From contig NZ_MKUD01000081.1 of assembly GCF_001898575.1 (NCBI RefSeq), positions 29,592 to 93,591 on the forward strand: DNA of 64,000 nucleotides, read 5' to 3'. Of this stretch, positions 1-9,365 are shown piece by piece. Position 1 is the stretch's first letter. Every line of letters begins with the position of its first letter. The stretch comes from Spirosoma sp. 48-14 (GTDB lineage: Bacteria; Bacteroidota; Bacteroidia; Cytophagales; Spirosomataceae). The notes below the pieces were generated by a model that was not told the origin of the DNA, ran no database searches, and saw nothing but the letters and a program-made list of their open reading frames with translations. Position numbers and translations under genes: made by a program.

Positions 1-2577
1 GCCGTTCAGGTCCTTGAAGCGGATATCGCCAGCCGATGTGTTTTTGGCCGGATTATCGGCATCGCGCGAAGCAGGTCGGTTCTGAATAGGGGCACTGTAT
101 ACTTCGTCGACTGATTTGAAAATACCATCGACTACGTAGCCATAGAACGACTGAATCGGTTGACCAGCTTCGGTTTTGGTAATATCGGCCCCACCATAGT
201 CAGCATTCGACCCTGCGTAGATCGCTGCGGTCGGTGTGGCCAGACTCAGTACCCGGTTGCGGGTAATACCGATATTGGCCGACACATTTCCACGGAAATC
301 ACCTTTGGCATAGTTATAGCCCGCCTGGAATTCGTAGCCCCAGTTTTTCATACTGCCAATGTTAGCCACCGGCGCATTGCTATAGCCAATCGAGTTTGGA
401 ATGGGTACGCCCAGAATAAGCCCGTCGGTGACTCGGTTATATACCTCGGCGGTAAACGTAATTTTATTATTGAACAGCCCCAGATCGACCCCACCGTTGA
501 CCATATCGGTTGTTTCCCACTGCAATTCGGTGTTGCCCAATGCGTTAAAAAACGACCCCAGACTGGTCGATGAGCCAAATGGGTACTGGGTTGCATCAGC
601 CGATACAAGCGATTGCCAGGCATAGTTAGGTATGCCGTTGAAACCTGTCTTACCATAGCTAACCCGCAGCTTGAGTTCCGACAGATTCGGCATATTCTTC
701 ATGAAGTTTTCCTGATTGATACGCCAGCCAACCGAAGCCGATGGGAAGTTACCCCACTTTTTGCCTGGTGCAAATAAGGAAGATCCATCCCGCCGAATCG
801 ACGCACTCAGTAAATACTTGCCTGCATAATCGTAATTGATACGGCCCACATACGAAATCAGATCGATTTCAGACCGGGAGCTACTAACGGATGGATTGCT
901 TATCCCCTGAATCACGTCCAGATCATTGTTGGGGCGGTTGCCCGATCCTGTCATACCCGTTAAGAGTACTTTCTGGGTCTCAGCTACAGCCACAGCCGTA
1001 ATGTTGTGCTTCCCAAACGTTTTATCGAACGAAAGCTGATTGGTAATCGTCTGGGTGATATTCGTGTTACGTGTTTGCGAAACCGTAGATGATACCCGCT
1101 GGATATACCCATCATTATAGATTGGATTGAACGTACTGCCATTCGAGAAGCCCAGATCGACCCCATAGTTAAATCGGTATCTAAGGAAGCTCGTTAGCCG
1201 AACATCTGCATAAACCGTAGCAAACGCCTTCAGAAACTTCGTTCGGGTAACGTCCATCGCTGGTGCCCGCAGTGGGTTTTCAGGGTCTGACCCATCGGCC
1301 GCCGTTGGCGCACTATATCCTCCTACTTTCGTTGGGTCTGTTGTTGGCCAGTAGGGCATCATCCGAAGAGCGTGCATCAGTTGCGACCGATCGCCGGTGG
1401 TTTCGCCCCGCTGGTTGCTGTAGGCAGCCGTTAGTGTCTGACCAATCGACAGGAATTTAGACACCTGATGGTCGGAGTTGAGCCGTAGCGAACCGCGCTC
1501 GAAGTCGGTTCCGATCATAATCCCATCCTGTTTGAAATAGCTACCCGATGCAAAGAACCGGGATACCGCATTACCACCCGATAGGGAAAGCTGGTGCTGA
1601 GCAATGGGGGCATTGCGGAAAAGTTCGTTTTGCCAGTTAGTTTCCGTCTGTGCAAAGGTTTGTGTAGCGCCGTCGTAAATAGGCGTATTCAGGTTACTCA
1701 ACCGTGACGGAAGAGCAATACCAGCGTTGGAGGTCAGCGCTTTAGCATACTGCACATACTGATCCCGATTCAGCACATCAATTTTATGCGATGCACTCTG
1801 CGTACCCACATATGAGTCCAGTGTGATGCGAATTTTGCTGTCCCGGCCACCTTTCTTGGTCGTAATCAGGATAACCCCATTAGCCGCCCGTGACCCATAA
1901 ATAGCCGCCGAACTGGCATCTTTCAATACTTCCAGCGACTCAATATCATTGGTATTGAAGCTATTCAGATCGCCGGTGGGTACGCCATCGATCACATATA
2001 ATGGGCCCGACCCGTAGCTGATTGACCCGATACCGCGAATTTGCACGATGGGCGAACTCCCCGGTCCACCATTATTTACAACGGATACGCCTGGAACCCG
2101 CCCCTGGAGGGCGGAAGCTACGTTAGGAACAGGTAAAGCGGTAAGTTCTTTAGGCGTTACGGTTGATACGGCGCCCGTCAGTGAGGAGCGTTTCTGCGTA
2201 CCGTAGCCAACTACAACTACCTCTTCGAGCGCACCGGCATCCGCTTCCAGCGATACATTGACTACACTTTGATTACCTACTGTAATTTCCTGTTTTTTAT
2301 AACCAATGTAACTGAAAACGAGTACCGCACTTCCGTTCGGAACGTCGATACGATAGATACCTCGTGTATCGCTGGCCGTACCGCGTGTGGTGCCCTTGAT
2401 CTGAATATTTACGCCCACTAACGGGCTTCCTTTTTCATCCAGTACAGTACCTGTAACCGGTTGATCGGCAGGTCTGGCCCAGGTCATCGTAATCAGGCAA
2501 TTGATTAAAACGACCAGTGCAAAACCCTGCCTCATGATTTTAATCACTAACGCATGGAATTGTAGGTGGTTTGACAT
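1..2577 (-). CDS. SusC/RagA-family TonB-linked outer-membrane transporter, C-terminus cut by the window edge
   Basis: Reading from 2577 toward position 1, 859 codons stay open to the edge. After a signal-like N-terminus there is a carboxypeptidase-D-regulatory-like domain (about residues 41-112), the VVVVGYGTQKR stretch at the plug border (about 120-130), a TonB-dependent plug with QIRGIGSIS (about 179-187), then barrel sequence. The last visible codons, GDIRFKDLNG, match the periplasm-facing region near the C-terminal quarter of this family, so about 100-200 residues are missing. An in-frame second ATG at 2535 (MRQGFALVVLIN) would give a more typical signal peptide. Unlike the other three SusC genes here it has no STN domain, so it is not expected to signal through FecR and an ECF sigma. 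Family known; substrate unknown. Confidence 0.95.
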   Translation of the reverse strand, partial: MSNHLQFHALVIKIMRQGFALVVLINCLITMTWARPADQPVTGTVLDEKGSPLVGVNIQIKGTTRGTASDTRGIYRIDVPNGSAVLVFSYIGYKKQEITVGNQSVVNVSLEADAGALEEVVVVGYGTQKRSSLTGAVSTVTPKELTALPVPNVASALQGRVPGVSVVNNGGPGSSPIVQIRGIGSISYGSGPLYVIDGVPTGDLNSFNTNDIESLEVLKDASSAAIYGSRAANGVILITTKKGGRDSKIRITLDSYVGTQSASHKIDVLNRDQYVQYAKALTSNAGIALPSRLSNLNTPIYDGATQTFAQTETNWQNELFRNAPIAQHQLSLSGGNAVSRFFASGSYFKQDGIMIGTDFERGSLRLNSDHQVSKFLSIGQTLTAAYSNQRGETTGDRSQLMHALRMMPYWPTTDPTKVGGYSAPTAADGSDPENPLRAPAMDVTRTKFLKAFATVYADVRLTSFLRYRFNYGVDLGFSNGSTFNPIYNDGYIQRVSSTVSQTRNTNITQTITNQLSFDKTFGKHNITAVAVAETQKVLLTGMTGSGNRPNNDLDVIQGISNPSVSSSRSEIDLISYVGRINYDYAGKYLLSASIRRDGSSLFAPGKKWGNFPSASVGWRINQENFMKNMPNLSELKLRVSYGKTGFNGIPNYAWQSLVSADATQYPFGSSTSLGSFFNALGNTELQWETTDMVNGGVDLGLFNNKITFTAEVYNRVTDGLILGVPIPNSIGYSNAPVANIGSMKNWGYEFQAGYNYAKGDFRGNVSANIGITRNRVLSLATPTAAIYAGSNADYGGADITKTEAGQPIQSFYGYVVDGIFKSVDEVYSAPIQNRPASRDADNPAKNTSAGDIRFKDLNG

Positions 2578-3080
2578 AATTTTAAGGGTTTGTCGGTTTA
2601 GCAACGGCAAAAAAATCCCTGCATCCGTTTTGCGGACGTCTTTCTAGCGATTGTACAGGGGGATTACTTAGCGAGTCAGTAATGTTAGCGCATTACTGAC
2701 TTTTTTATGCGTATACATTATGCTACGGCATAGGCAAACAAAGGGGTTAGAATGGTTGAACAGTGTATATAGTCTACAAATCAGAATGAGTACGTATTCT
2801 ACTAGTTACCAAAATCTTTAAAAGTAGTTTTGTAACTATACGTAGCCGAAAATCACTTCTTATTTATTTACCTATGGGCGTAGTATGTTACAAATTTGAT
2901 AAACTATCAATTACTTATATTGACTACTCTAATCGGCTTTTACGTGTATGCTGACGAAATCAGGTATCATTTTTCTTAGCACAAATATCATAATAAATTT
3001 ATCATTTGCAATCGGTTGCATAATTTTTATAATTAATAGTATATGATAAATAAAAGACGTACTGATGATTAAAACGCAGT
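2578..3080. other. AT-rich intergenic region, no gene seen
   Basis: About 500 bases lie between the SusC start and the terminator of the malate synthase-like gene. Apart from the hairpin at 2675-2700 the segment from about 2700 to 3060 is visibly AT-rich and holds no credible coding frame on either strand. It should contain the promoter of the SusC gene. I could not place a convincing Bacteroidota -33/-7 pair by eye. Confidence 0.5.
2675..2700 (+). terminator. Hairpin with T6 tail in the SusC leader region
   Basis: A perfect 10-bp stem (GTCAGTAATG with its complement) closes a 6-nt loop and is followed on the plus strand by six T. It has the form of an intrinsic terminator for plus-strand transcripts. 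On the minus strand the same hairpin sits about 100 nt upstream of the SusC start, preceded by A6, so it could instead be a 5' leader structure. No plus-strand gene ends here. Structure is seen; role is inferred. Confidence 0.5.
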
Positions 3081-3137
3081 TAAAGCCAACGAGGGTAAGA
3101 CTCCCACTAATCAGGAGCCCTACCCTCGTTGGCTTTA
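3081..3137 (-). terminator. Intrinsic terminator-like hairpin after the malate synthase-like gene
   Basis: A perfect 17-bp inverted repeat (3081-3097 with 3121-3137, core AAGCCAACGAGGGTA) encloses a 23-nt spacer that itself contains a CTCC/GGAG pairing. It starts 18 nt past the stop codon at 3156 on the minus strand. Position and strength suggest it ends the whole catabolic transcript. Confidence 0.8.
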
Positions 3138-3155
3138 CGTGTGGCTGTTCAGAAA

Positions 3156-5051
3156 CTAACTCACTGCAAAATCGAGGTTTTCGGTGATCCGCTTTCCCTG
3201 GCTGGTCAGTGTGTCCATGTACAATCGGATGCGGTCCTGCGCTTCTGCTAAATCCATATTATTCAGATTGATATTCAGCAGATCGATAAACCAGGGCGCT
3301 TTTTCAGGGCTTAGTACATAAACCGTCGCGATTTCCTTGGCAATTGGCAACGTTGTGGTTTTCGATGCGTCGAATACGTCTTTATTGCTGGCTTCCAGCA
3401 ACTTATCGTATTCCTGCTCCAGCAAGGTGTTGAACAGGGCTTCGGAGAACGTATCCCCCGCTTTAACACCAACGTCAGGATCGTCTTCGGTCAGAACAGC
3501 GCCTTTGTGCAGCCACTCCCACAGAATACTCAGTCGAATTTCGCCCGTCGCCATATCTTCCATCAGATACAGAATATCGTCGTTACCAAAGAAATCGGCG
3601 GCTTTCAGGGCGGCTGCCTGCATCCCCTGCCCGAAGGCATTGCCGTATTGCAGGGCCACACTCAGCAGGTTACGCGCTCCGCGAATATCACGGGGGGCTG
3701 GTTCGATCAGGATCAATCCGTCTGCATCAGCCTGGGTGTAGGTGAGTGGCGGAAACGAACGGCCAAGCAGGTTGGCTTCGCCCACTTTTTCCCAGACGGG
3801 CCGGACGATGTGTACCATTTTCCAGTGAGCGACCCATTTGCCGCTGGCTCCTTCGCGCTGTTCACGTTCGGCACCGGCCACAGCCTTTGCCATGCTAGCG
3901 GATACACCTGCTTCGGAGCCCACCGGAATGTTCGGCTCCATACCGCCCTGCCAAAGCGCAAAATGGCCGTTAAGATCCGGCGTATTGACGGCCCGGCGAA
4001 CGCGGTCTTCGTAATTTCGCATATAGCCGTAGGTCATCGTGATCGCTTCGATATTCGGATTGACAAAGGTGCTATCCCAGGCCATCGCATCCGACACGCT
4101 GTTGATATAATCCCAACGGCCCGTGTTGAAGCCAACAAAATGTTTTCCCAGAGCTGCCCGAATTTCCATCAACTGGTGGGTAGCTTCCAATTGCTCGACC
4201 AGTACGTATACTCGGATAGTGCCAACGGGCAAACCGATATGGGTTTCGAGGGCGCTAAGTAGTTCATTCCACACACCTGCTTCTTCAGCCGTCTGGATTT
4301 TAGGCAGGTACATCACAATAGAAGACCCGGCCTGTTGCAACGCCTGATAATTGTTCACGACATACAGCGTAGCATCGACTATTGAAGCGGCCATTGCAAC
4401 ACCATCCCCATCCCGGATATGGCGATCATCGAGGTGAAGGCCCCGCGCCCGAAAGATTTTAGTAGTGAAATTGAGCTGTTCTTCCCAGTTTGTAATCGTT
4501 TTTCGACCCAGAAATGACTCAGCCCATTTGTTCATTTCGGCGGCAACCTGTTCGGCTACTTTTAGAAAAATCGGGTCTTTATGAATGGCCAGTTTCAGGT
4601 TCCGCTGGTTATCGAGCGACATGGTGGTAATCTGACCCAGCGCGTCTTCGCCATCGAACATCCAGCCATCTGCCCCCGACAGCAACGCATACGCCACATT
4701 CCGAATGCTACTCTCGACGGGTGCGTTGGGTTTGGCTGCCGGGCCGGTTCCCTGTATCCATTGCCGTTGTAAATCGGCCGGAACCGCAGCTCCTTCGAAC
4801 TTACCATCACGGGCATCCTGTACCTTTATAGATGTACCGGGAATCAGGCTTTCGGGGTCCAGAAAGCTGATCCGGGTTTTTGATTCCTGACGGGCGGCCC
4901 GGCGTTTCATCCGACTATCCATCACCTCCTTAATACGCTTGTTAAACGGTGCCAGGGCCGAAAGGGCATCGATTGCCTCATGGGTGTATACGTCGGAATA
5001 AGTCTCGTTCAGGTTGTCGCGAATAGAAATCAATTGAGTTAGCATAGCCAA
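3156..5051 (-). CDS. Malate synthase-like enzyme (long, divergent form)
   Basis: Malate synthases condense glyoxylate with acetyl-CoA to malate. This 631-residue protein carries FDGEDALGQ (about 132-140), the signature GFNTGRWDYI (about 307-316), a conserved helical/NGHFALWQGGM region (361-371), WVAHWKMV (406-413) and LMEDMATGEI (496-505), where D499 aligns by eye with the catalytic base of malate synthase A. It is about 100 residues longer than the usual A-type enzyme. There is no signal peptide, so it is cytoplasmic. It is the last gene of the minus-strand series, 120 nt after lutC across a long inverted repeat. Another member of the aldolase/citrate-lyase superfamily with a different oxoacid is possible. 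No isocitrate lyase lies nearby, so glyoxylate would have to come from another source. Confidence 0.8.
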   Translation of the reverse strand: MAMLTQLISIRDNLNETYSDVYTHEAIDALSALAPFNKRIKEVMDSRMKRRAARQESKTRISFLDPESLIPGTSIKVQDARDGKFEGAAVPADLQRQWIQGTGPAAKPNAPVESSIRNVAYALLSGADGWMFDGEDALGQITTMSLDNQRNLKLAIHKDPIFLKVAEQVAAEMNKWAESFLGRKTITNWEEQLNFTTKIFRARGLHLDDRHIRDGDGVAMAASIVDATLYVVNNYQALQQAGSSIVMYLPKIQTAEEAGVWNELLSALETHIGLPVGTIRVYVLVEQLEATHQLMEIRAALGKHFVGFNTGRWDYINSVSDAMAWDSTFVNPNIEAITMTYGYMRNYEDRVRRAVNTPDLNGHFALWQGGMEPNIPVGSEAGVSASMAKAVAGAEREQREGASGKWVAHWKMVHIVRPVWEKVGEANLLGRSFPPLTYTQADADGLILIEPAPRDIRGARNLLSVALQYGNAFGQGMQAAALKAADFFGNDDILYLMEDMATGEIRLSILWEWLHKGAVLTEDDPDVGVKAGDTFSEALFNTLLEQEYDKLLEASNKDVFDASKTTTLPIAKEIATVYVLSPEKAPWFIDLLNINLNNMDLAEAQDRIRLYMDTLTSQGKRITENLDFAVS

Positions 5052-5088
5052 AAATGTAAAATGGATGAAAGACGAATAGGAATCAGTT

Positions 5089-5160
5089 TCACCCCTAAAT
5101 CCCCTAAAGGGGACTTTACTCGTACTTAAACGAAGTCCCCTTTAGGGGATTTAGGGGTGA
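5089..5160. repeat. Long perfect inverted repeat between lutC and the malate synthase-like gene
   Basis: Two 27-nt arms (5089-5115 and 5134-5160) are exact reverse complements around an 18-nt loop. Each arm also contains internal C4/G4 symmetry (CCCCTAAAGGGG). It fills most of the 120-nt spacer between two genes of the same orientation. It could be a dispersed hairpin element or an intra-operonic mRNA stabiliser or attenuator. No T-tract follows in either direction. Confidence 0.9.
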
Positions 5161-5171
5161 ACAAGCCAGAA

Positions 5172-5789
5172 TTAATAGGATGCTACCGAATTAGGCGTTG
5201 TACCCTGTCCCAGTACAAACACACTCATTGAAATAGGGCCGTGTGCACCCAACACCAATGCCTGTTCAATGTCGGCGGTTTTCGAGGGGCCACCAATAAA
5301 GGCGGCAAAGCCGTAGTCGCCCGCTCCAATTTTTGCATAGGCTTCGTGGAGCGTAGGAACGATTCGTTCGGCAGGGATGACCACAGCCAGATGCTGACAG
5401 ATATAGGGAACAATACGCTGTCCCATGCGCTGTTCGGGCAACCAGACGGCGCCATTTTCGGCAACGGCCAGTTCGGCCTCAATTACGGCTACGTCAACAT
5501 CATCGAACGTATGGGGGTCAATATCTATTGATAAGCGTTCAAACGAATCGCTCAGTTCAGGCAGTGATGTAATGATGCGTTGGGCTGTATCAAACTGTTC
5601 GGCGATCCGGTGTTTGATTTCGGCAAAACTCTTGACTCGAAAAGCTTTACCGCCGATTCCGGTAAACACCTCGCAATAGGTCGCAACAACATCCTGATTC
5701 CCCCCTTTAAAGGCACTCATATCAGGCAATGGGCTGGCCGAAGGCTGGTTTTTTAACACATCTGCCAATATGCGTTCTCTCGTACTCAT
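5172..5789 (-). CDS. lutC: Lactate utilisation protein C (LUD domain)
   Basis: LutC is the LUD-domain member of the LutABC (LldEFG) complex that oxidises L-lactate to pyruvate. The 205-residue protein starts MSTRERIL, typical of LutC, and has the LUD-type core with WLPEQRMGQRIVPYIC (about 115-130) and the glycine-rich AAFIGGPSKTADIEQALVLGAHGP segment (about 162-186, given here as a region rather than a motif). It follows lutB after 15 nt in the same direction. Family assignment is firm. L-lactate as substrate follows from characterised homologues and was not tested here. Confidence 0.92.
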   Translation of the reverse strand: MSTRERILADVLKNQPSASPLPDMSAFKGGNQDVVATYCEVFTGIGGKAFRVKSFAEIKHRIAEQFDTAQRIITSLPELSDSFERLSIDIDPHTFDDVDVAVIEAELAVAENGAVWLPEQRMGQRIVPYICQHLAVVIPAERIVPTLHEAYAKIGAGDYGFAAFIGGPSKTADIEQALVLGAHGPISMSVFVLGQGTTPNSVASY

Positions 5790-5804
5790 AGTGTTCGTTT
5801 GGAC

Positions 5805-7190
5805 CTATTTAACCTCATCTTTTCCATGCTTTGCATACCACTCCCCGAACGACTCTTTCGGGCTGTCGGGCATGTCGCGTTGCCTGTACCAGGGGTTGAA
5901 CTTGTTGTTGACCGCAAATGGGATGTTGTTCAGTACCCAGCGTCCAGCTTTACCAATAGTAGAATAGGAAGTGGGCGACGACAATGTCCAGGCCATTGCT
6001 TTGATTCCCAACACCTTGGTATTGGCCGCATAACCTTCCTGCACAATTACCTGCCGCCATTTATACAATTGCTCGTGAATATTGATCTTGACCGGGCAAA
6101 CGTTTGAACAGGAACCGCAGAGGGTTGAGGCAAAGGGCAAATCGGCATGTTTACGCATATCCAGATTCGGAGCCAAAATAGCCCCAATTGGCCCGGCAAC
6201 GGTATTGTGGTAGCTAAGTCCCCCGCTTTTCCGGTATACGGGGCACGTATTCATGCAACTTCCGCAGCGGATACATTTCAGTGAATCCCGGAAATCGGGA
6301 CGGCCCAACTGCCGACTACGGCCCATATCAACCAGAATCAGGTGCATTTCCTGTCCTTTACGCGGCTTTTTGAAATGGCTCGAATAAATCGTAATCGGTT
6401 GGCCGGTAGCACTACGGGCCAGCAATCGCAGGAAAATGCCGAGGTGTTTCTTCTGCGGGATAATCTTTTCGATCCCCATTGACGCAATCTGTACCTCCGA
6501 CAAATGAGCGCCCATATCGGCATTGCCTTCGTTGGTACAAACGACATATTCGCCCGTTTCGGCGACGGCAAAATTGACACCCGTAAGCGCAGCCCGGCGC
6601 GTTACGAACACATTGCGCAGGTGTCGGCGGGCGAAGCGGGTGAGCGTCGTCGGGTCCGATACGCCTTTCTCGGTGCCCAGATGCTCATGAAAAATCTCAC
6701 CGATTTCCTCTTTGCGTTTATGAATGCAGGGCAGCACAATGTGGCTGGGCGGCTCATTGTCCAACTGCTGTATGTATTCGCCCAGATCGGAATTGATTAC
6801 GTCGATGCCGCGCTCGATGAGGTACTCGTTCAGATGGCATTCTTCCGTGAGCATGGATTTGCTCTTGACCATCTGCTCGATGCCTTTTTCTTTCAGAATC
6901 GAGTATACAATGGCGTTGTGTTCCTCGGCATCGGCCGCCCAATGAACTTTGATCCCATTCTTTGTTACGTTGGCTTCAAATTCCAGCAGGTAGTCGTGGA
7001 GGTTCGATAGCACGTTGTTTTTGATCTGCGAGGCTGCTTCGCGTAAGGCTTCCCATTCCGGTATGTTTTTGGCCGCCATATCGCGCTTTTGCCGAATCCA
7101 CCAGAGGGCGCCATCGTGCCAGTCGACCCGTTCTTCGTCTTTAATAAACTCTTCGGCCAGGGCTGCGTGGTCTTTTTCTACTTTTTCCAT
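5805..7190 (-). CDS. lutB: Lactate utilisation iron-sulfur protein LutB
   Basis: This 461-residue protein combines an N-terminal LUD-like domain with a ferredoxin domain. Cysteines of the first cluster lie at C306, C309, C312 and C316 (CIRCGSCMNTCP), and a second cysteine set at C358, C361 and C365 (CGSCSNVCP). It is the electron-carrying subunit of LutABC and is probably cytoplasmic or membrane-associated. The start codon overlaps the lutA stop by one base (at 7190), a sign of translational coupling. Length and motif order match the family. Confidence 0.95.
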   Translation of the reverse strand: MEKVEKDHAALAEEFIKDEERVDWHDGALWWIRQKRDMAAKNIPEWEALREAASQIKNNVLSNLHDYLLEFEANVTKNGIKVHWAADAEEHNAIVYSILKEKGIEQMVKSKSMLTEECHLNEYLIERGIDVINSDLGEYIQQLDNEPPSHIVLPCIHKRKEEIGEIFHEHLGTEKGVSDPTTLTRFARRHLRNVFVTRRAALTGVNFAVAETGEYVVCTNEGNADMGAHLSEVQIASMGIEKIIPQKKHLGIFLRLLARSATGQPITIYSSHFKKPRKGQEMHLILVDMGRSRQLGRPDFRDSLKCIRCGSCMNTCPVYRKSGGLSYHNTVAGPIGAILAPNLDMRKHADLPFASTLCGSCSNVCPVKINIHEQLYKWRQVIVQEGYAANTKVLGIKAMAWTLSSPTSYSTIGKAGRWVLNNIPFAVNNKFNPWYRQRDMPDSPKESFGEWYAKHGKDEVK

Positions 7191-7933
7191 TACCGGGTCG
7201 CGTTTAAAATTTCAGCAATGTGTACCGCTTTTACAGCGCTCTTGTTCCGTTGTAAAATACCTTCCATATGCATCAGGCAGGATAGGTCGACCGAGGTGAT
7301 ATACTCGGCCCCGTGCCGGACGTGGTCCGATACCCGATCTTTCCCCATCTTGACCGAAACGGCTTCTTCGGCTACACAGAACGTACCCCCAAACCCACAG
7401 CACTCGTCGGGCCGCTCCAGCGAGACCAGTTCTAGTCCATCCACCATGTTTAATAGTCGAACAGGCTTAGAAAAAGGGGCTGCATTGAGTTCGCTCATCT
7501 GGGCCAGATGCAGACCACGTAATCCGTGACAGCTTTGGTGAATGCCTACTTTATGAGGAAAATGGGCCGCCAGCTTATCGACTTTTAATACATCGGTCAG
7601 AAACTCCACCAGTTCATACGTTTTTGACCGCACCCGCTCCGCTTTGACCGGATCTTCGGTCGAGTGCAGATGATCTTTTACGTGCAACACACAACTGGCC
7701 GAAGGCGCAACGATGTAATCAAACTCCGCAAAGTTTTCCAGAAACAGGTTGTTGCATTCCTGCGTCAGATGCTCGAACCCGGAGTTTGCCATCGGCTGGC
7801 CACAACAGGTCTGACGCGGTGGATAAACCACCTTTACCCCCAATTTCTGGAGCAATTGCAGGGTAGCAATAGCCGCGTTGGGATAAAACTGATTGACGTA
7901 ACAAGGGATAAAAAGTCCGACGGTCATTGGCAT
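7190..7933 (-). CDS. lutA: Lactate utilisation protein A (two CCG domains)
   Basis: The 247-residue protein has the duplicated cysteine-rich domain of LutA/GlcF/HdrB-type proteins, shown by TCCGQPMANSG in the first half and ECCGFGGTFCV in the second. These domains bind iron-sulfur centres for electron transfer. It is the first gene of the lutABC set and overlaps lutB by one base. A second in-frame ATG two codons on is an equally possible start. The separate FAD subunit needed by glycolate oxidase (GlcD) is absent nearby, which favours lactate over glycolate. Confidence 0.93.
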   Translation of the reverse strand: MPMTVGLFIPCYVNQFYPNAAIATLQLLQKLGVKVVYPPRQTCCGQPMANSGFEHLTQECNNLFLENFAEFDYIVAPSASCVLHVKDHLHSTEDPVKAERVRSKTYELVEFLTDVLKVDKLAAHFPHKVGIHQSCHGLRGLHLAQMSELNAAPFSKPVRLLNMVDGLELVSLERPDECCGFGGTFCVAEEAVSVKMGKDRVSDHVRHGAEYITSVDLSCLMHMEGILQRNKSAVKAVHIAEILNATR

Positions 7934-8044
7934 GTAAGGCTTACTTCATTTCTTGTCCAAAGAAGCAGGCCAAATAGATTTTACTACTGAATGGATAATT
8001 ACTTTTAGAGCTAATCAGTATCGTATTTGGCAAGGGGGTCTTCT

Positions 8045-8067
8045 GCGTCTATGTACTCACAGACACG
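8045..8067 (-). repeat. Degenerate small hairpin with the GTGTCTGTRAG motif
   Basis: On the minus strand the spacer before lutA carries GTGTCTGTGAG followed by a partly complementary AGACGC (about six pairs with one wobble, 10-nt loop). The same 11-nt motif occurs at 9413-9423 and 13954-13964. It is probably a decayed member of the same hairpin family. Confidence 0.5.
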
Positions 8068-8082
8068 GGAATAGCTATCCAG

Positions 8083-9348
8083 TTAGTGTTCCAGAAAATC
8101 CAGGTCTTTCCCAAATGTTTCTTCCATTTTCCATAGTCCAAGATAGGCGATGGAAATGGTCAGTAAGCCGAGTAAAGCTGCCCCGTTAATGATACCTAAC
8201 TCACCTTTGAATAACAGAAATAACGGCGTCATAATGTTGATGCTTCCCCGGACAAAATTGGGTACAGTCGTTGCAACGGTAGCGCGGAGGTTGGTGCCAA
8301 ACTGTTCGGCGGCAATGGTAACAAACAAAGCCCAGTACCCTACACCAACGCCTAAACCCACACAGATGGCATAAAACACAGCGGCCGACTGAAAGGGTAC
8401 GTACAGATAGACCGCCACCAACGTAGCCGTCAGCAGCAGAAACATCGCCAGTACCTTCTTCCGACTGTTCATATACTGGCTGAATATGCCACTAGACAGG
8501 TCGCCAATCGACAGGCCAATGTATTCCCACATAACCGCTTTCCCGGCCACGATAGGTTCACTCAGATGTAAGGCTTTTCCAAATTCGGGGGAGAACGTCA
8601 TCAGGATACCAGCCACGAACCAGACCGGAAGGCCGATCAGAATACAGCGGACGTACTTGCTAAACTGGCCCCAGGACGAAAACAACTTCATGAAATTCCC
8701 CCTCGACACCGTTTCCCGTTCTTTGACGCTGGTAAAGATTCCCGATTCAATCACGCTGACCCGCATCAACAGCAGCAACAGTCCTAAGCCTCCCCCAATG
8801 AAATAGGCATTTCGCCAGGCAAACATATCGGCAATAAAGTAAGCCAGTACGGCCCCCAACAGCCCGACCGATGCCACCAGCGATGTACCATATCCTCGAA
8901 TTTCCTTTGGAAGAATTTCGGCCACCAGTGTGATACCGGCTCCCAGTTCGCCAGCCAGACCAATACCGGCTATGAACCGAAGCAGCGCATACTGATCGAC
9001 CGAGGTAACGACGCCATTAGCAATATTGGCTAACGAGTAAATCAGGATGGAGCCAAACAAGACCGACAGACGCCCGCGTTTATCGCCCAGAATCCCCCAA
9101 ATAATACCCCCGACGAGCAGACCCGCCATCTGCATATTGATGAGGTAAATACCTGTTGGAAGCATGTCAGCATCAGCAACGCCCAAATCCTTCAGGCTTT
9201 GCACCCGTACGATACTGAACAGCAGCAAGTCGTAGATGTCGACGAAGTAACCCAATGCCGCTACGATGACGGGGATTTGCAGCAACTGGCGAATCAGCGA
9301 CTTATGGCTCGCGGTTGTCGGTTTATTCTTGTAAACAGGCTCAATCAT
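8083..9348 (-). CDS. MFS permease, metabolite:proton symporter type
   Basis: The 421-residue protein is strongly hydrophobic with about 12 membrane segments. After the second segment comes the MFS signature WGILGDKRGRLSVLFG, and further on RFIAGIGLAGELGAG as in the sugar and organic-acid symporter branch. It lies between the aldehyde dehydrogenase and lutA in the same direction, so it probably imports an acid or a small sugar used by the pathway (lactate, glycolate or a sugar acid are candidates). The substrate cannot be read from sequence. Confidence 0.85.
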   Translation of the reverse strand: MIEPVYKNKPTTASHKSLIRQLLQIPVIVAALGYFVDIYDLLLFSIVRVQSLKDLGVADADMLPTGIYLINMQMAGLLVGGIIWGILGDKRGRLSVLFGSILIYSLANIANGVVTSVDQYALLRFIAGIGLAGELGAGITLVAEILPKEIRGYGTSLVASVGLLGAVLAYFIADMFAWRNAYFIGGGLGLLLLLMRVSVIESGIFTSVKERETVSRGNFMKLFSSWGQFSKYVRCILIGLPVWFVAGILMTFSPEFGKALHLSEPIVAGKAVMWEYIGLSIGDLSSGIFSQYMNSRKKVLAMFLLLTATLVAVYLYVPFQSAAVFYAICVGLGVGVGYWALFVTIAAEQFGTNLRATVATTVPNFVRGSINIMTPLFLLFKGELGIINGAALLGLLTISIAYLGLWKMEETFGKDLDFLEH

Positions 9349-9365
9349 GTTTCGTTTGCGTTTAC

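Noticed and set aside
3507..4262. A 251-codon plus-strand frame
   Set aside because: It lies antisense within the malate synthase-like gene, whose protein motifs are clear. It has no family features. The long opposite frame is explained by codon bias.
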